Below, piece by piece: positions 51,662-60,823 of a DNA stretch of 64,000 bases. The DNA comes from Cytophaga sp051961495 (GTDB taxonomy: Bacteria; Bacteroidota; Bacteroidia; Cytophagales; Cytophagaceae). The DNA is taken from NCBI RefSeq assembly GCF_051961495.1, contig NZ_JBQCDF010000207.1, forward strand, positions 1 through 64,000, given 5' to 3'. A program made the position numbers and the translations under genes. The notes under the pieces are model-generated. The model ran no database searches. It had not been told where the DNA came from and worked only from the letters and a program-made list of their open reading frames with translations. How positions within the stretch are numbered: position 1 is the stretch's first letter; each line of letters begins with the position of its first letter.

Positions 51662-53734
51662 CTATTCTTCGTCTTCTTCATCAACTTCGGTATTTTCAAT
51701 ACGAACGAGTTTTCCTTGTTCGTAGTATTTCCAGATGCCAACTAATTCATCATCCTTGTAATCACCTTCAGCCTCAAGCAAACCCAGGTCATCGTAGAAT
51801 CTCCAGTGTCCCTGGCGCAGACCGGCAACCATCTCACCGTCGCCGGATAAATAGCCGTTGCTATGGTAGTACTTCCATTTCCCGTCAGGCAAGCCATCTT
51901 TGAAATTCCCTTCTGCCGAAACTTTGCCGTTCGAATGATAGCTTTTCAAAATTCCATTTCCATCCTTGAAAGAACCTTTTGCCAATTTTGCTCCGGTCAT
52001 GGAAGTAATATCACTCACCGACATTAAGCGTCCATGCTCATACACTTCTTCAGACATCAGGATACCATTACTCCAGTAATTTTTCCATTTTCCTTCTTCC
52101 AGTCCGTCTTCGTAGCTACCTTCAGAAGCAAGCTTCCCATTTGGATGGTATTCTTTCCACGCTCCAACTTCACTGCCCATTACATAAGAACCTTCCAGCT
52201 GCATGCGGCCGGTTTCGTAATAGATCTTCCATGGACCATCTTCATATCCCTGAACAAAATTTCCATCCATGGATAGTTTACCGTTTTCAAAATAACTCTT
52301 CCACGCACCTTCTTTCAAGCCATCTACATAATATCCTTCAGATGTCTTTTTCCCGTTCGGATAATAATCGATCCACAAACCAACCGGCTTGCCGTGTTCG
52401 TATTCACCTCTGGAAGCGAGCGTATCATTATCATAATGCTCCAGCCATTCTCCTTCTTTCAATCCTTTTACATAATACCCTTCGCTGAATACTTTACCGT
52501 TCGCATGATATTCAAACCAAACACTGTCTTCGAGGCCATTCTTATAAGAACCATACACCAGGATCGTACCATCTGTTCTGAATTGCTTGTATGTACCATT
52601 TTCTACATCGTGCTCATATGTCGTGAGCGCGGCCAATGTACCCGAAGGATAATATTCTTTCATCATGGCTTCCTGTAAGCCATTTTCATAATAGATCTCA
52701 GCCTTGATGAAACCATTTTCATAATAACTCGTTGCCAAGCCATTTTCCAGTCCGTCTTTAAAGGGTATATCCATCATCAAAGCACCTTTTGGATAATAAA
52801 TATTCCGTGTCCCGTTTCCATCCTTCAGCGATCCTGCATCAAGTGCTACGCCTGCTTCTGAATAAAATTCAGGTGCAGCCATTAGTTTATCTGCGCTCCA
52901 GATCTCCACGCTCTTTTTAGACCCTGTTGCATTCTCATAAAAATAAGTCCAGGTACCGTCTGCCTTACCGGCTTTATAATTCCCCGAAAATAATTTTACA
53001 CCTGTGTCTGAATAATCTTCAAACAACCCATTTTCAAGACTGTCGGTATAATGCGATAAAGACTGAATCTTTCCGGATTCGAAATAATGTTTCCATTCAC
53101 CATCCATTACACCATGTGTGTATGTGCCCGTAATCTTAGGTTTGCCATCCAGATAATTCCACACAACTGGGCCTTCAATCTTACCATTCACATAATTTGC
53201 CTTATGATATAAAACACCTGTTGCATAATATTCTTTCCACTCACCTTTACGAACTCCGGCTTCATATACACCATCAATCTTGATCTGCTTGTTCGGATAA
53301 TATTCTTTCCACGCACCATCTTTTACATCCAGCTTATACGTACCATCAATCGATGGCTTACCGTTGGCATAAAATTCTTTGTATACACCGTTTCTTTTAC
53401 CACCCATAAATGTTGCCTGCACAGCCAGCTGTCCGTTGTTGTAAAACTCTTTCCAGTCACCTTCTTCCAGGCCATTAGCGTAATTTCCCTGCAAGGAAAT
53501 TTTTCCATTCGGATGGTAATTGATTACAGAACCATTGAATTTGTTTTTGCTGTAATTTTCTTCGGCTTCAATCTTACCGGAAGAATAGTAGCTCTTCCAC
53601 AAGCCTTCACGCTTACCATTCACCAGGTTGCCTTCAGCTTTTACTACTTTGGTATTCTCGTAATATTCTTTGGTAATCTGTGCCTGACCGGCAAATACGA
53701 TACAGAAAAATAACAGGAATAAATATCGGTGCAT
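51662..53734 (-). CDS. MORN/YwqK repeat protein, long
   Basis: A 690-residue exported protein. The signal peptide ends VFAGQAQ. Nearly the whole remainder is tandem MORN-variant repeats of about 23 residues, roughly 28 of them, with units like GEWKEYYATGVLYHKANYVN and PDGKWKYYHSNGYLSGDGEM. It ends in an acidic tail (EVDEEDEE). The frame is open to 53890 but the ATG at 53734 gives the signal peptide. Function unknown; a surface or periplasmic scaffold is plausible. The shorter paralogue follows directly. Confidence 0.9.
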   Translation of the reverse strand: MHRYLFLLFFCIVFAGQAQITKEYYENTKVVKAEGNLVNGKREGLWKSYYSSGKIEAEENYSKNKFNGSVINYHPNGKISLQGNYANGLEEGDWKEFYNNGQLAVQATFMGGKRNGVYKEFYANGKPSIDGTYKLDVKDGAWKEYYPNKQIKIDGVYEAGVRKGEWKEYYATGVLYHKANYVNGKIEGPVVWNYLDGKPKITGTYTHGVMDGEWKHYFESGKIQSLSHYTDSLENGLFEDYSDTGVKLFSGNYKAGKADGTWTYFYENATGSKKSVEIWSADKLMAAPEFYSEAGVALDAGSLKDGNGTRNIYYPKGALMMDIPFKDGLENGLATSYYENGFIKAEIYYENGLQEAMMKEYYPSGTLAALTTYEHDVENGTYKQFRTDGTILVYGSYKNGLEDSVWFEYHANGKVFSEGYYVKGLKEGEWLEHYDNDTLASRGEYEHGKPVGLWIDYYPNGKKTSEGYYVDGLKEGAWKSYFENGKLSMDGNFVQGYEDGPWKIYYETGRMQLEGSYVMGSEVGAWKEYHPNGKLASEGSYEDGLEEGKWKNYWSNGILMSEEVYEHGRLMSVSDITSMTGAKLAKGSFKDGNGILKSYHSNGKVSAEGNFKDGLPDGKWKYYHSNGYLSGDGEMVAGLRQGHWRFYDDLGLLEAEGDYKDDELVGIWKYYEQGKLVRIENTEVDEEDEE

Positions 53735-54013
53735 ATGTGATACAGTTAAATCTGATTTATTAATGAGTAAAATACAAAAAAACCATGAGTTTACAATAGT
53801 TAAACGTCTGTGAAACATTGAACGATGCCAATGTGGATACTTTCTGAAACCAACCAGCAGTATGCCAGAGCTATTGTAATATTCAATCATTTGATTGAAG
53901 CTGTATTCTACTTCAACACATCTGTATCCTTAACTTAACAATCGATAAAAAATAATTTCGAAATTGGTCGACCCAGCTAAAAGCCTTTACTTTGAAGGAT
54001 TTTTAATTGAGTT
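53735..54013. other. Intergenic region between divergent envelope genes
   Basis: No gene is seen. A small palindrome TTCAATCA-TT-TGATTGAA lies at 53882-53899 and could be an operator. AT content is high. The region must hold promoters for both the MORN pair and the PorQ-like pair. Confidence 0.4.
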
Positions 54014-54826
54014 ATGAAGTTTTTTATGTTGCTGGTATTTTTTTCGCCGGCTTTTTTTATGCAGCTATGCCATGCACAGGATTTCACGTCAGGTGCCCGA
54101 ACAAGGGCCTTGGGGAGCGCCTGCATTGCCGATACAAACGCATGGTCTTTGTTTACCAATCCGGCTGGAATGGCGCATAACAAAACAGCTTCTGTTTTAG
54201 TAAGCGACGAATACCTGTATGGCATAAAAGAAATAAAATCCATCACTGCTGGTTTATCTCTACCAGTGAAAAAGGAATTCATCATGGGGATAAGTTTTAT
54301 GAAACAGGGTTATACCTGGTTCAACGATCAGCAGTTGGGAATTCACGCGGCTCATGCCCGCGGTCCGTATGCGTTGGGCATCAGCTTTATCTTATGGCAA
54401 CGCGTTGCAGGAGAAACATTCCGGGCCACCTATCCCCTCCTAAACATTGGTGGCACTATGTCGGTCAACAAAAGTCTTCAGCTGGGTTTACACATCATGA
54501 ATGTGAGCAACACACAAAACGAACTGCAAAATATTCCATTAAAAATTCAGGGCGGCTTGCTGTATAAAATCTCAAAAGAAATTTTGCTGTATGCAGACCT
54601 CTCCAGACAAAGTAATTCCGATGTAAAATTTCATTCAGGTATAGAATACAAAATTCACAAATATTTTTTACTCCGTTGTGGTATACAAACCAATCCGATG
54701 AAACTGAATGGCGGACTGGGTTTCATTGCTAAATCTATCCGCATCGATTACAGTATCAGTTACCAGAATCCGCTTGGTTACAGGCACCAGCTTTCCGCAT
54801 TGATTTTCATTCATAAAAAGAAATGA
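54014..54826 (+). CDS. PorV/PorQ-like outer membrane protein
   Basis: A 270-residue outer membrane protein. After a signal peptide (ending CHAQ) it has GARTRALGSACIADTNAWSLFTNPAGMA, the N-terminal plug pattern of the FadL-like PorV/PorQ group, then alternating barrel strands. PorV and PorQ act in type IX secretion, but other paralogues have unknown roles. The stop codon overlaps the start of the next gene by 4 bases (ATGA), so the two are coupled. Confidence 0.78.
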   Translation: MKFFMLLVFFSPAFFMQLCHAQDFTSGARTRALGSACIADTNAWSLFTNPAGMAHNKTASVLVSDEYLYGIKEIKSITAGLSLPVKKEFIMGISFMKQGYTWFNDQQLGIHAAHARGPYALGISFILWQRVAGETFRATYPLLNIGGTMSVNKSLQLGLHIMNVSNTQNELQNIPLKIQGGLLYKISKEILLYADLSRQSNSDVKFHSGIEYKIHKYFLLRCGIQTNPMKLNGGLGFIAKSIRIDYSISYQNPLGYRHQLSALIFIHKKK

Positions 54827-56814
54827 AATATTTTTTCCTGCTTGCCAACATCTGGTTGATCTTATTTCATTCATCCGCGCAATCGCTCGAAGATTCCGGC
54901 ATCATAGAAAATTTATCCGCCAATGAAGATGTTATTGAAAACAATTCAGAAGCAGCAGAAAATTTAGCGATGCTGACTAAAAATCCCTTTGACCTGAACA
55001 AAGCTGATGAATCCATATTACTGAGCGTTGGTTTTTTGAAAGAAATTCAGATCCAGGAAATACTGGTTTACAAAAATACTTACGGACCGCTCATCAATAT
55101 CTACGAGCTGCAGACACTACCTTCCATGAATGAACAGACTTTCTTATGGATCAAAAGCTGTTTTACTGTGCAGGAAACCATTTCGGATCCCAGATTATTG
55201 AAAAATATTGTTGGAAAAGAACAGAGCATGTTGTTGCTGCGCTATGGCGCTGCACCTGCTTCTGTACCGAAAGAATGGCTTGGCAGCGGCGATAAGGCTT
55301 CTATCCGCTTCCAGACTTTTATTCCAAATAAAATGCGTTTTGGATTCAGCCTGGAAAAAGATGCCGGCGAACAACTGCACTGGAATACAGCCAAGAATCA
55401 ATACCTGTTCGATAACATCAATGTCTACCTGCATTATATCCCCGGAGGCAAATGGAAACATGTAACGCTGGGCACCCAACGTCTGCAATTCGGACAAGGG
55501 GTATTAATGGGAGCCGGATTTTATGCCGGTAAAGGATCTGAAACCATTACCACACTCCGCAAGGCCGGCCGCGCAATTATCCCTGTCGGCGGTACAACTG
55601 AATACGGACGGCTGTTTGGCATCAGCAGTACTTATCAGCTCACCAGACGCATTTCCGTTACGGGCTTTTATTCACGGACCAAAGAAGATGCTTCTGTAGA
55701 TACGCTCACAGACAATGAATCTTTTATTCAATCCATCTCTGAAACCGGCTATCACCGTACTGCAGCCGAGCTTGCCAAACGTAAAACCATCACGGTACAG
55801 CTCGCTGGTTGCCATCTGCGGTATGAGCGCAGAGGATTTTCTTTAGGAGCCACCTGTATCCATCGTGAATTGTCAACAAGCCTGATGCCTGCTCAATCAT
55901 ACTATAATCAATTTTATATTTCGGGAAAACAATTCACGGGTACATCCATAGATCTGCAATGGAATCATCAGAATCTATTGTTCTTTAATGAAACTGCTAT
56001 TACCGGCACTGGCGGAAAAGCATTGATGGCAGGACTTATGGTGGCATTAAACCGGAAAGCAGACATTTCCTTTTTGTACCGCAACTATGGTAAATCGTAC
56101 GTGAGTCCGTATGCACAGGCCTTTGGCGAATCCAGCGGCGTATCTAATGAGAAAGGTTTTTACATCGGTTTTAAACTTCGACCTAAAAAAGAATGGAGCA
56201 TACATACCTATATCGATGTATTTGTATTTCCCTGGCTGAAATACCGCGTACATACACCTTCTTCAGGTGATGAATGTTTTATAAAAGCTGAATACAAACC
56301 CAGCAAGAGAACAACTATGTACATACAATACCGCAGGGAACAGAAGATGTGGGACATCAGCAGCACACAACTCACAGAGCCCGCAGTAAGACAAACCACC
56401 ATTATTTATTTTGAACATAAAATTTCAATGACCGTTACGCTACGCACGCGCATCCAGTGGGGCAGCTATGAAATCAATAACATGATTTCGAGAGGAAACT
56501 TATTTGCGCAGGATATTATCTACAAACAACGTAAATATCAATGTACCCTGCGCTGGATGTGGTACGATGTAGACGACTACAATGCCCGTCAGTATGCTTA
56601 TGAGCCGGATGTGCCTTATAGTTTTTATATTCCTGCTTACACAGGTAAAGCCGTGCATCCATTCATCATCATCAAATACAATCTATTCAACAACATGGAT
56701 TGCTGGTTCAAGTTCGGGCTGACAAAGCCAATGGTTCAGGGCGGAATCAATGACGTAGCTTTTTCTACAAAAACTCTTTATACCGGTACATGGCAGGTAC
56801 GGTGGACATTTTAG
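54823..56814 (+). CDS. Helix-hairpin-helix outer membrane protein
   Basis: A 663-residue protein. The signal peptide (about 1-20, ending SSAQ) is followed by helix-hairpin-helix segments at about 45-110 (NPFDLNKADESILLSVGFL and YGPLINIYELQTLPSMNEQ). The C-terminal 530 residues look like a large beta-barrel with strands rich in aromatic residues, ending YTGTWQVRWTF, with the terminal Phe typical of outer membrane proteins. Proteins of this layout are widespread in Bacteroidota and have no known function; ComEA-like DNA binding is a guess from the HhH part. Confidence 0.82.
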   Translation: MKYFFLLANIWLILFHSSAQSLEDSGIIENLSANEDVIENNSEAAENLAMLTKNPFDLNKADESILLSVGFLKEIQIQEILVYKNTYGPLINIYELQTLPSMNEQTFLWIKSCFTVQETISDPRLLKNIVGKEQSMLLLRYGAAPASVPKEWLGSGDKASIRFQTFIPNKMRFGFSLEKDAGEQLHWNTAKNQYLFDNINVYLHYIPGGKWKHVTLGTQRLQFGQGVLMGAGFYAGKGSETITTLRKAGRAIIPVGGTTEYGRLFGISSTYQLTRRISVTGFYSRTKEDASVDTLTDNESFIQSISETGYHRTAAELAKRKTITVQLAGCHLRYERRGFSLGATCIHRELSTSLMPAQSYYNQFYISGKQFTGTSIDLQWNHQNLLFFNETAITGTGGKALMAGLMVALNRKADISFLYRNYGKSYVSPYAQAFGESSGVSNEKGFYIGFKLRPKKEWSIHTYIDVFVFPWLKYRVHTPSSGDECFIKAEYKPSKRTTMYIQYRREQKMWDISSTQLTEPAVRQTTIIYFEHKISMTVTLRTRIQWGSYEINNMISRGNLFAQDIIYKQRKYQCTLRWMWYDVDDYNARQYAYEPDVPYSFYIPAYTGKAVHPFIIIKYNLFNNMDCWFKFGLTKPMVQGGINDVAFSTKTLYTGTWQVRWTF

Positions 56815-56816
56815 TT

Positions 56817-56969
56817 AAATTCCAAATAACAAAAAACAAATCCCAAACGGAAGAAATAGTACAAATATGAAAGCTTAATACAAGGCGACATTTCTAAACA
56901 AAAACAATATACTTTGCCTGTGAATTTTATACTTTCCGTTTGGAATTTATTTTTTGTTATTTGGAATTT
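56817..56969. repeat. Paired 7-nt periodic tracts, unit AAATTCC
   Basis: Left arm 56817-56851 reads AAATTCC, AAATAAC, AAAAAAC, AAATCCC, AAACGGA. Right arm 56935-56969 reads TCCGTTT, GGAATTT, ATTTTTT, GTTATTT, GGAATTT, its inverse with few differences. The arms are 83 bases apart and lie between two plus-strand genes. Confidence 0.82.
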
Positions 56970-57009
56970 GCCACCCGTTGTTCGTACTTGCATCTGAAAT
57001 AACCCATCC

Positions 57010-57546
57010 ATGTCTACCAACTATTACGATCTGCTTGAAATACCAAGGACTGCTACTGTCCAGCAGATCCGTAAGGCTTATCGTTCCAAGGCAAAGGTCT
57101 ATCATCCGGATATAAACATGCAATCAAATGCACATATGCATTTTTTAATTCTTACGCAGGCTTATGAAACTCTGATGGATCCGAATAAAAGACATATATA
57201 TGACATGGCGCTGATTTCAAATTCAGAGCACCTGCTGACTTACGAACAATGGAAAGAAGTTGAAAAAAGAAAACAGCAGGAAGATGAGGAACTTGCCTAT
57301 GCTGATTTTCTGAAACGCAAAAAAGCTTTTCAACAATCCGTATATTTTAAACCTGCGCGGGTTGCTTTTTATATTGTTCCTATACTCAGTTATCTGTTCA
57401 GCATCAGCATTCTTTTATTCTGCGCCTGGATCATGTGGAGTTACCATCCGGTATTCTTTTTTGTATTTCTTCCCGTTTTATGTCTTTCCGTCTATTTAAT
57501 TTTCGCAACGCCCAAATGGCTGAATGAAGCTAAAAAGTATTTCTAA
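57010..57546 (+). CDS. DnaJ-domain membrane protein
   Basis: A 178-residue protein. The J domain (about 1-65) has YYDLLEIPRTATVQQIRKAYR and the HPD motif in YHPDINM, required to stimulate DnaK. Residues about 120-165 form two membrane helices (VAFYIVPILSYLFSISILLF and VFFFVFLPVLCLSVYLIF). It lacks the G/F, zinc and substrate-binding domains of DnaJ, so it is a membrane-tethered co-chaperone that may recruit DnaK to the membrane. Confidence 0.93.
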   Translation: MSTNYYDLLEIPRTATVQQIRKAYRSKAKVYHPDINMQSNAHMHFLILTQAYETLMDPNKRHIYDMALISNSEHLLTYEQWKEVEKRKQQEDEELAYADFLKRKKAFQQSVYFKPARVAFYIVPILSYLFSISILLFCAWIMWSYHPVFFFVFLPVLCLSVYLIFATPKWLNEAKKYF

Positions 57547-57707
57547 TATTTTTAGCAATTACTATATTTTTTAGTAATTTTATGAAACGCAATCAGAAAA
57601 TTTCCGGCACTTATTGAAAAAAATAATCAGTTCTACAGCAACTGTTTTATCGGATCAACTTCGCTTAAAGAAATCTGATTCTCAAACCCGATAAACCCAG
57701 AATTCCT

Positions 57708-58772
57708 ATGGAAGAACATTCAGACTTTATAAAAGGCAGAGGTGCGCAAATGCAGGCCAAAAGCCGTTTCCATGCACAGGAAATTGTTCAGGAACATATG
57801 GAAGGTATTGATGACATCAACGACATCAATACCCCTACTCAGTTCTTTTATGAACATTCCAGGCAGATCGTAAATAAGGTTGACAGTCCGGATATCGGTC
57901 TTGCCTATTCCATGAACCCATACCAGGGCTGCGAGCATGGCTGTATTTACTGTTACGCCCGAAACACGCATGAATACTGGGGATACAATGCGGGTCTTGA
58001 TTTCGAAAAGAAGATCATTGTAAAAAGAAATGCCGCAAGTGTGCTTGCCAAAACCTTTGAAAAACCAAACTGGGAAGTACGACCAATCATGTTTTCAGGG
58101 AACACGGATTGTTACCAGCCTATTGAGCGTAAACTGCAGATTACACGCAATATGCTGCAGGTAATTGCGCAATACAAACATCCTGTTGGCATGATCACCA
58201 AGAACCATCTGATCACACGCGACATTGATATTTTAAAAGAACTTGCGGCACAACAGCTGGTGCATGTGAGTATCTCTATTACATCAGCAAGAGATGAGAT
58301 CCGGCAAAAGCTTGAACCACGTGCTTCTGCTATTTCACAACGGTTAAAAACCGTTGAAGCACTGGCCAAGGAAGATATTCCGGTGAATGTGATGATCGCT
58401 CCTATTATACCAGGCATCAACCACCATGAGATTCCACAGATCATGAAACTCATTGCAGATGCAGGCGCATCGTCTGCAGCGTATACTATTGTGCGTCTGA
58501 ATGGCGCCATCGGTGGTGTATTTGAAGACTGGGTCCGCAAGGCTTATCCCGACCGGGCAGACAAAGTATTGAACCAGATCAAAGAGTGCCACGGTGGCTC
58601 ATTAAATGACAGTCGTTTCGGAACACGCATGCGCGGCGAAGGCAACATCGCTACAATTGTAAAAGATCTGTTTGTTGTGTCGAAAAAAAAATATTTATCC
58701 GGAAGGTCTTATCCACCGTTGCGTACAGATCTGTTTATGCGGAACAACAAAGGACAGTTAGGATTATTTTAA
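57708..58772 (+). CDS. PA0069 family radical SAM protein
   Basis: A 354-residue radical SAM protein. The cluster-binding cysteines are Cys75, Cys79 and Cys82 in YQGCEHGCIYCYARNTHEYW, the pattern of the PA0069/Rv2578c family. The N-terminal 55 residues are a charged extension. The substrate is unknown; the family resembles spore photoproduct lyase-like enzymes. Its end is only 12 bases from the convergent lipoprotein gene. Confidence 0.93.
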   Translation: MEEHSDFIKGRGAQMQAKSRFHAQEIVQEHMEGIDDINDINTPTQFFYEHSRQIVNKVDSPDIGLAYSMNPYQGCEHGCIYCYARNTHEYWGYNAGLDFEKKIIVKRNAASVLAKTFEKPNWEVRPIMFSGNTDCYQPIERKLQITRNMLQVIAQYKHPVGMITKNHLITRDIDILKELAAQQLVHVSISITSARDEIRQKLEPRASAISQRLKTVEALAKEDIPVNVMIAPIIPGINHHEIPQIMKLIADAGASSAAYTIVRLNGAIGGVFEDWVRKAYPDRADKVLNQIKECHGGSLNDSRFGTRMRGEGNIATIVKDLFVVSKKKYLSGRSYPPLRTDLFMRNNKGQLGLF

Positions 58773-58784
58773 ACGAAAGGCTGG

Positions 58785-59225
58785 TTATAAAAAAGCATCA
58801 ACAACTGTCGAAACCGTTGCGCCAACATTGGCTGTCCCATTCAAAAAACGCAGATAGCAATTAGATGAAGAGGCACCACCTGCACTTGTGCAGCCAATCG
58901 TAACAACAATTTTATAAGTCCCCGGCCATACATTCGGAACCAACAGCTGTACCGTATTCGGCGGGAATGTATAAGAACCGACACCCTGCACATCTACCTG
59001 ATAATATTCCGTAGACAGCATCCCGTTATTGGAATGCACATTAAAAATCAACGAACCCTGGCTAATACTTGTACCAGGTCCATCCTGATAATAATTATAC
59101 GTTAAACCATTTGGTTTTACTGTTCCATTGTTATTCACATTTCCTTTATAGCAGGAAACGAACAGAGCTAAAAAGCCTGCCAATAAGAAAACACAAAAAA
59201 GTTTTTTATGGATTCCTGCAATCAT
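58785..59225 (-). CDS. Hypothetical lipoprotein
   Basis: A 146-residue protein with a lipobox (LALFVSC, Cys25). The mature part is rich in Asn, Gly and Thr with beta strands, including YQVDVQGVGSYTFPPNTVQLL. No family is recognised. It lies alone on the minus strand, convergent with the radical SAM gene. Confidence 0.78.
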   Translation of the reverse strand: MIAGIHKKLFCVFLLAGFLALFVSCYKGNVNNNGTVKPNGLTYNYYQDGPGTSISQGSLIFNVHSNNGMLSTEYYQVDVQGVGSYTFPPNTVQLLVPNVWPGTYKIVVTIGCTSAGGASSSNCYLRFLNGTANVGATVSTVVDAFL

Positions 59226-59314
59226 GATTGCGCTACCGGTTATGATGATCTTCTGGTTATCTGTAAAACAGTCGTTAAAGATAACGAATTCTTATGAGAA
59301 GAATTACACAACAA

Positions 59315-59359
59315 TTTAAACAGGAAGATCCCGCCCACAGCGGGATCTTCCTGTTTAAA
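59315..59359 (-). terminator. Terminator of the beta-helix gene
   Basis: Perfect 20-bp arms (59315-59334 and 59340-59359) with a 5-base loop, 17 bases past the stop of the gene at 59377. On the minus strand the stem contains AGGAAGATCCCGC. Confidence 0.85.
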
Positions 59360-59376
59360 AATTGAATTAATTGAAT

Positions 59377-60711
59377 TTATAGTTTAATAAATTTGGTTCT
59401 ATATAATTGCTCATCCTTGGAAACCACAATAAAATATAATCCATTTGAAAGATTACCATCTAAATCAATTGTATTACTATCAACATGACCTGAAAATATC
59501 AGTTGATTATTGCTATTAAATATTTCATAATAAGAACCATTTAAATTGTTTTGTTTTAATATAATTTTTTTGTCCAAAACAGGATTGGGATATATTACCA
59601 AATTTTCATTTTCTAAATTTTGATTATTATTGATTGATGTTGTAACCGGATCTGGATTTGGATCTGGATCTGGATTTGGATCCGGATCAGTAACAGGTCT
59701 TGGCGTAATTGTACATCCGCTCTGAGTCGGAGTAACAGTTACAATACCTAAATTCACATCATCATATGCATCATATATGTATTTAGGTAATTCAAGGTCT
59801 TCAACGCACCAGCAATTGGCGCCTAGTTTAAAATTATACATACTCTTAGAATAAATACCATATGTGTTTCCGCAAATGATATTATTATAAATACCAGAGT
59901 TTATAATTTGATATGGATATGATGAAATAATCAATCCAGAAGCATTGTATTCGATTCGACAATTTGTTATAGTACCAACAGGATAAATCTGAATTCCCAT
60001 TTCATTATCGTGAATATAGCAATTATTAATTATGGCCCATGCAGCTATCGCAGACCTGCACTTCAAAAATTCACAGTTTTCTATCATTGCATTTTCAGGG
60101 CCTTCATGTACTCGAATACCTACTTCATGATTATTAAAAATACAATTTTCCACCTTTAATTTATCTGTTTCGCCAATTCCAAGAAGATTATCTTTAAAAA
60201 CACAATCAGTAACTTCAATCTGATTATCTCCCGCAGAAGCAATCCCTTGAATAACGCAATTATTATTTTTAAATAAAGAGTTTTTTAATTCGATGACTAA
60301 ATCATTTCTATCATTATATAAACTAAATAACAAATTTGCATTTTGAGCATTTAAGTATTTACCAAATACTTTCCCTCCTTGCCCACAATCAATTCTAAAA
60401 CCTGTCCAGCTCATCTTTGCCTGACCGGGTATAATGTTTAATGCCGATAAATAGATACTATCATTTAAAGTTCCATTAAAATTAACTTGTCCTCTTATTT
60501 GAAATGAATAATTGCTTCCAAATTTAATTTCAACTCCAGACTCAACAGTTAACTTCACATCGGGAAACAATGTAACATCGCCATTAATAATATATGGGCT
60601 ATTTGCTTTCGTCCATGTTTGATCTGAAAATATGCCCCCTTTAAATTCGGTGGATGCAAATACATTGTTCAACAAAAAAAATGTACTAAACAGAATGAAT
60701 ATTTTTTTCAT
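59377..60711 (-). CDS. Secreted beta-helix protein with type IX sorting domain
   Basis: A 444-residue protein with a signal peptide (about 1-19, ending VFAS). Residues about 50-310 form right-handed parallel beta-helix repeats with asparagine-rich turns (for example NNNCVIQGIASAGDNQIEV), as in polysaccharide-active or adhesive proteins. A PDPNPDPDPNPDP linker at about 342-356 leads to a C-terminal type IX sorting domain starting LVIYPNPVLDKK. No catalytic residues of a pectate lyase can be assigned. It is more AT-rich than its neighbours. Confidence 0.88.
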   Translation of the reverse strand: MKKIFILFSTFFLLNNVFASTEFKGGIFSDQTWTKANSPYIINGDVTLFPDVKLTVESGVEIKFGSNYSFQIRGQVNFNGTLNDSIYLSALNIIPGQAKMSWTGFRIDCGQGGKVFGKYLNAQNANLLFSLYNDRNDLVIELKNSLFKNNNCVIQGIASAGDNQIEVTDCVFKDNLLGIGETDKLKVENCIFNNHEVGIRVHEGPENAMIENCEFLKCRSAIAAWAIINNCYIHDNEMGIQIYPVGTITNCRIEYNASGLIISSYPYQIINSGIYNNIICGNTYGIYSKSMYNFKLGANCWCVEDLELPKYIYDAYDDVNLGIVTVTPTQSGCTITPRPVTDPDPNPDPDPNPDPVTTSINNNQNLENENLVIYPNPVLDKKIILKQNNLNGSYYEIFNSNNQLIFSGHVDSNTIDLDGNLSNGLYFIVVSKDEQLYRTKFIKL

Positions 60712-60746
60712 GATTGTTACTATGATTTGCCTTTTATTTATCTATA

Positions 60747-60795
60747 TAAAAAGGCAAGAAAAATTCGTTATATATGAATTCTTCTTGCCTTTTAT
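60747..60795 (-). terminator. Terminator of bioB
   Basis: Read on the minus strand, AAAGGCAAGAA pairs with TTCTTGCCTTT across an inner AATTC/GAATT stem, with T-rich flanks. It lies 29 bases after the bioB stop and before the start of the next minus-strand gene. Confidence 0.75.
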
Positions 60796-60823
60796 AATGT
60801 AAGAATTTTAACAAGAACAATGC

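Noticed and set aside
51662..53734. Regular repeats that could suggest a CRISPR or other non-coding array
   Set aside because: The period is about 69 bases and matches the 23-residue MORN protein repeat in frame throughout, with no spacers.
53735..53890. Upstream extension of the long MORN frame
   Set aside because: The extra 52 residues have no protein-like pattern, and a signal peptide starts at the ATG at 53734.
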